A stretch of DNA of 27,497 nt from Cerioporus squamosus. Taxonomy: Eukaryota; Basidiomycota; Agaricomycetes; Polyporales; Polyporaceae. The notes under the pieces are model-generated. The model did no database searches. It saw only the letters and a list, made by a program, of their open reading frames with translations, and was not told the origin of the DNA. Position 1 is the first letter of the stretch. Each line of letters opens with the position of its first letter. Position numbers and translations under genes: made by a program. Location of the stretch: positions 1 through 27,497 of the forward strand of contig JABYQS010000355.1 in assembly GCA_022592435.1 (NCBI GenBank), in the 5' to 3' direction. Below are positions 23,712-27,497 of this stretch, in pieces.

Positions 23712-24814
23712 TTACCCTCGTACGCGCACGACCTTCCGTTTCCCCTTCCCACCACCTCCACCGACACCAGGCGCAGGTTCTTGTGCGCTCATGCCTGCCT
23801 TCACGGTCTCGATCAGGACCCCCGACGGCAGCGCAGGAGAGTACGGCGACACCCTGCTCGTGAGGGCCGGCCACGGCTGCGGGGGCGAGGGGACCTTCGC
23901 CGGCGCTTCGTTTCAGGCGGAGAGATGGTCGTGTTCGATACGGACGTCGCCTTGGACCCTGCCTTCGCGGGCTGCTTGCCCTTCACCGGGGTGGGGGGTG
24001 CAGGGTCTCGGGAGCCTGCGATGGGGAATCTGTGTCGTATGCGGCTTGGGTACGTTATCCGGCTTGAGCATCTGGATCTGAATCGAGATCATCTCCAGAA
24101 GTTGCTTCTCTATATTGCAAGCGCATTAGAGCCTTGTACGAGCAGAGGGTGCAAACTTGTAGGGAGAGGTGGAGCATTGCTATCGTTCGAACGGGAAGAT
24201 GTATGGCCCGCGACTAGGGGAGAGATAGAGCCGAGTAGACCGAGGACACTCACTGGTCTTGATCGCCGGATTTACCAGCCTGCCGTCCTTCTTCCACTGT
24301 ACCCTCACACGTCCGGGATTCTCCCAATCGCGCGGGTGCGCCTTGTTTACCTCATGAAGGGTTCCGAGGCCGAGACGATTGGTCGCATCCGCGATATCCT
24401 TGCTGAGCGGCCACCACACGCTCTTCCCGCGAGCGATCCGTCGTTCCCCGCGCCCGCAAGGCCGTTTCGCGTCGATATAGATGGGGTAGATGCATGTCCA
24501 CCTGCAGAAGCGAGTTCAGGCCGTTTGCCGTCCTACAGCAGCTCCTCCGAGAAGAAGCGAACATACTTCTTGTATGGAGTGATATCCGTCACGGTCTTTC
24601 CGTCCCCGCCTGCAGCAGGCCTGAACTGGGGCAGCGATGGTGATGCCGGGCCCGCTGTGGGCCCAAAGGGATTCGGTCCGTCGTCGTCCTCGGAGTCGTC
24701 GAGCTCTTCGAGGAGAGCACCCCTTTCGCCGGTATTGGGAAGAGGCTTGTTGGGCAGGGGAAGATCGGTGTCATCGTCGAACTCCTCCTCAACAACGGCT
24801 ACTCGGCGAGACAT
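23712..24814 (-). CDS. SRP19: Signal recognition particle subunit SRP19 (Sec65)
   Basis: SRP19 binds SRP RNA and helps load SRP54 in the particle that targets secretory proteins to the ER. Minus-strand exons: 24814-24567, 24501-24254, 24109-24054 and a last exon ending at TAA (23714-23712). The protein begins MSRRVAVVEEEFDDD and has an acidic N-terminal region. The conserved core reads KKWTCIYPIYIDAKRP, then RRIARGKSVWWPLSKDIAD, LHEVNKAHPRDWENPGRVRV and KKQLLEMISIQIQMLKP. The C-terminal tail is basic (GGGGKGKRKVVRVRG). Introns: 24502-24566 and a long 24110-24253. The linker after LKPDN is uncertain. A 177-bp intron (23877-24053, GTACCC...CGCAG) keeps the frame and gives 238 residues. Alternatively the linker is coding and three one-base deletions disrupt it. 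The gene is head-to-head with the DUF4336 gene, with 296 bp between start codons. Confidence 0.9.
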
Positions 24815-25110
24815 GGTGAGGCTGCGAGATGGGTGTGTCGGATGTCGTGGATGATGGTGAGAGCGTGACGGTCGTGTTTCCCGACGCCGTCGCGGGCGCA
24901 TGCGCAGGCGCTGACCAACTCTCCGCTCGTCGGGAGGCTTTGCAATTCCTTCCTGCGGTCAATCGCCGCTCATAAACTCGTTCCTCAGTAAGCTCTGCAG
25001 GATGCCATCACGCTTCCCAGCATCCGTCGTATAAAGCAGGCCATGCGACTCGGAGGCGGCGATGCGTCTCTTGACTCCCGCTGGCAGCCGAAGCTCATCA
25101 CTGATACAAG
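24815..25110. promoter_or_regulatory. Shared promoter region of SRP19 and the DUF4336 gene
   Basis: Only 296 bp separate two divergent start codons (24814 on the minus strand, 25111 on the plus strand), so both promoters must overlap or share elements. No canonical TATA box is obvious. A bidirectional promoter is inferred from layout alone. Confidence 0.5.
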
Positions 25111-26379
25111 ATGTCTGACATTGTCATCAGGGAGGTGAGGAAAGCTTCAGTTGAAGGCGGAACGGATGGTTCACATGTAGCGTTCTAGGTCGCACAGAAT
25201 GTCTGGACGTTCTCGCGGTAAGCATTTGATAAGACATCCACAACTCTTGCTGTTCGTTGGACTGACCGCCTTGTAGTCCATTCACGCTCTTCAAGTTGGT
25301 GCCCGTTGGCGGCCGTTCTACTGCCATCAAGCTGGACTCGGGAGAAGTGTGGATCCTCGCCTCTACACCTCTGACAGACGAGACGAGGCAAAAGCTCGCA
25401 GAACTGGGCGACGTGAAGTGAGACATCGCGTTCGTGTCGCGTGCCCGGCCGCCTAGCACTGACCATGGAGTCTCGCAGGTACATAGTCGGTGGAAACACC
25501 TTTCATAACCTCTTCCTGAGTACGGATATAAGGCATGAGCACTGACCCGATAGCTGATGGGATGAGTAGAGTCGTACAAGGAGGCCTATCCGGGCGCAAA
25601 GCTCGTCGGACCTGAAGATTTGACGAAGAAAGGTATCACTCTGGACGCAGGTTTGTGTACGGGTGACTCGATTTCAGACAGCCGAGGCTGAATGGAACTC
25701 TAGCCTTCAGTGCGACCAACCCGGAACCGGTCCTTGGTTTCGAAGACGAGGTGAGTTCGGCCCTGTTACTCTCCAACTATGAGCTTGACAGGCATCCACC
25801 CGACATAGATTGAAGCATGGTGGGTGTCTGGCTGCAGGATACGAGACATGTGCTCAACCAGGCGATAGCTACTTCTCTGGCTACGCGAATAAGGACATTG
25901 CGTTCTACCACAAGGCCTCCAAGACCGTCATCGCCGCAGACCTCCTCTTCAACGTGCCAGCCAATGAACAGGTTTGGCCTCTCAGGAATTGCTACATCGA
26001 TCCGGCTGACGTGGGCCTCTCGCGCAGTTCTCGAAGTCCTCTGAGTCTCCCAAATCCATTCTGTTCGGGGGCATGAAGCCCACGGGCTGGCAGATGCCTT
26101 GGTTCCTGTGGGCGAAGCAAGCGGACAAAAGGTACGCTATTCCAAGGGTGCTCTCTATCCCGACTGACCAACCGCACCGTCTTACTCAGTGCCATGGCCC
26201 TTGAGGCGAAGAAGGTCTATGCATGGGACTTCGATCGCTACATCCCTTGCCATGGGGTAACGTCATATCACCGAGTGTTTTACTGAGCGTGGCTGACTTC
26301 GATGTATGTGCCACAGGACGTCATTGAGACCGGCGCGAAGGCTGCTTGGAAGGCTGCTTGGGCTAGCTATCTCTCGTGA
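25111..26379 (+). CDS. DUF4336 domain protein (metallo-beta-lactamase-like fold)
   Basis: DUF4336 proteins are predicted to be related to metallo-beta-lactamase-fold hydrolases; no reaction is known to me. Eleven exons in 1.27 kb: 25111-25134, 25189-25217, 25277-25417, 25479-25519, 25570-25650, 25704-25750, 25809-25819, 25869-25971, 26028-26131, 26190-26256, 26317-26379, for 236 residues. Family landmarks: VPVGGRSTAIKLDSGEVWIL near the start, KYIVGGNTFHNLF, YPGAKLVGPEDL, EIEACYFSGYANKDIAFYH, KTVIAADLLFNVP, GWQMPWFLW and WDFDRYIPCHGDVIETG near the end. All splice sites are GT-AG. The seventh exon is only 11 nt and encodes IEA plus part of Cys; it is required to join EDE to CYFSGY as in the family. 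There is no signal peptide or membrane span. A decayed copy of the 3' half lies about 250 bp downstream. Confidence 0.88.
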
Positions 26380-26627
26380 CGCACAGGAACTCTTGGGCCG
26401 TGACCTCAAAGCTGAGTTCTGCATTCGCGAAGCTTTACCCTGTCATTTTATGGCGAGTCTCTGCACATCGATGACTTGTTGACGTCTCCGCACCTACGCG
26501 TATACCGGATCTATGTGTTCGTAGTATTCATCTTCTACGCATTCATCTTCTCAGACGGCCTCGATCAGTCAAATTGTGCCATTCCGAATACAACTGCGGT
26601 ATCGCAGCTGAGGTACTGGTCAGCTGT

Positions 26628-27110
26628 CTCACAGGCTACGCGAAGAAGGGTCTCGCTTGCTATCCCAAAGCCAAACAGATCGTTACGACCGCTGACCTCA
26701 CTCTTCAGCGACCCACCTACCGTGCAGGTTCGTCGTCCAAGGTTCTCCTGTGGCAGTTGAGCTGACGTGTCGGCATAGAACTGCAGGTCTCGAAGTCGAC
26801 ACAGGCGCCGAAGTCACTGCTCTTCACCTCTATGACTTTAACGGGATGGCAATTGAGGTCGAAGACTCAAGAGAAGGCGTATTGCGCATCCATCACTCGT
26901 GCACTATGGCCACCGGTCCATACGCGCACGGTGCAATGCATCGCGATGCAGCGAAGGTGTCCTCTTCGTCCGATTCTTCCTATGTCATGGGGTGAGTGCT
27001 GTCCACATCATGCACAACTACGGTGTGGAACTGATTGGACCGTATGGCAATCTCAGGGCGTTATCGGAACCGCAAAAGGCCTGCATGGAGGTTCGCGTTC
27101 ATCAACTACC
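26628..27110 (+). pseudogene. Degenerate partial copy of the DUF4336 gene
   Basis: Three pieces resemble consecutive exons of the intact upstream gene. At 26628 onward, GYAKKGLACYPKAKQIVTTADL corresponds to GYANKDIAFYHKASKTVIAADL. Near 26790-26850, VSKSTQAPKSLLFTSM and LTGWQ correspond to FSKSSESPKSILFGGM and PTGWQ. At about 26960-27110, a CHG block is followed by gtgagt...ctcag and GVIGTAKGLHGG, matching CHG/DVIETGAKAAW with the intron at the same place. Reading frames between the pieces no longer connect cleanly, and the WDFDRY and LLFNVP segments are eroded. The 5' half was not found. It could instead be a very divergent, still spliced paralogue, which is less likely. Confidence 0.65.
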
Positions 27111-27497
27111 TCTCATGATCCCACCGCCTCTCGCATCACCAGGTAAGTACGGCGACGTAACCTTGAGCACGCCAGCCATATGATGGTCCGAGTACGCTTG
27201 CCTTTCCTACTCCCTTGCGGGGACCTCGGAGGTACGTCGTCCTGTGCATAAACAGTCTCGAAGAGCGATGATGCAAGCGTCACTCTGAGGAGTTCCGCGA
27301 CGCTGCGGCACTGCGCTGGGTTGATTGTATGGTTCCTCAGAGCTGCAGCACCGTGTGCCTAGGTCTACCTGCGTACGAGGATCTTCTCGATATCCAAAGT
27401 TTGTCAGGAATCAGCTCGGGGGTTGATCGCAGTATGCACTCTCCGCCAATCCTCCATTAACTCTGAGTCATGTGACCTCAATGTCGGGGTCGCGTGC
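27111..27497. other. Window end, no supportable feature
   Basis: Only short frames occur after the relict DUF4336 copy. I see no conserved protein segment, RNA gene or repeat before the window ends. Confidence 0.5.

Noticed and set aside
23781..24854. 357-codon + strand frame opposite SRP19
   Set aside because: It is the complement of the SRP19 exons and introns. The minus strand carries the full SRP19 signature with proper splice sites.

Overview
The window looks like nuclear DNA from a wood-decaying basidiomycete (Agaricomycetes, most likely a Polyporales white-rot fungus). The genes carry many short GT...AG introns, mostly about 50-70 bp. Coding DNA is GC-rich, and CT-rich leaders and TATA boxes lie upstream of several genes. 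One gene is a secreted class II heme peroxidase, a family typical of white-rot fungi. I assembled all gene models by hand from reading frames, splice signals and remembered family motifs; no search was run.

Left to right: (1) 3' part of the gene for mitochondrial ATP synthase subunit f (ATP17), + strand, 1-575. (2) A secreted CBM19-like protein with a long Ala/Thr/Ser/Asp-rich tail, +, 2426-3853, with one extra base breaking the frame at 2776. (3) A large ubiquitin-specific protease, +, 4896-8716. (4) A 69-residue uncharacterised protein, +, 9660-9869. (5) Serine hydroxymethyltransferase, -, 12628-10723, with an 8-nt micro-exon and two in-frame start codons. (6) A class II peroxidase with both Mn-site and exposed-Trp signatures, i.e. 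a versatile peroxidase, -, 15413-14102. (7) A type-B carboxylesterase-like hydrolase, +, 19872-22034. (8) The SRP19 subunit of the signal recognition particle, -, 24814-23712. (9) A DUF4336 protein, +, 25111-26379, head-to-head with SRP19. (10) A decayed partial copy of the DUF4336 gene just downstream, 26628-27110.

There is no operon-like or obvious pathway cluster. Housekeeping genes (ATP synthase, deubiquitinase, SHMT, SRP19) are interleaved with secreted, lignocellulose-associated genes (CBM19-like protein, peroxidase). The most informative points are the catalytic-residue combination of the peroxidase, the dual-start layout of SHMT, and the relict DUF4336 duplicate. Single-base frame breaks in otherwise well-preserved genes suggest indel errors in the assembly. 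The 4.4 kb between the peroxidase and the esterase contains no gene I can support. I did not find a clearly new multi-gene system.
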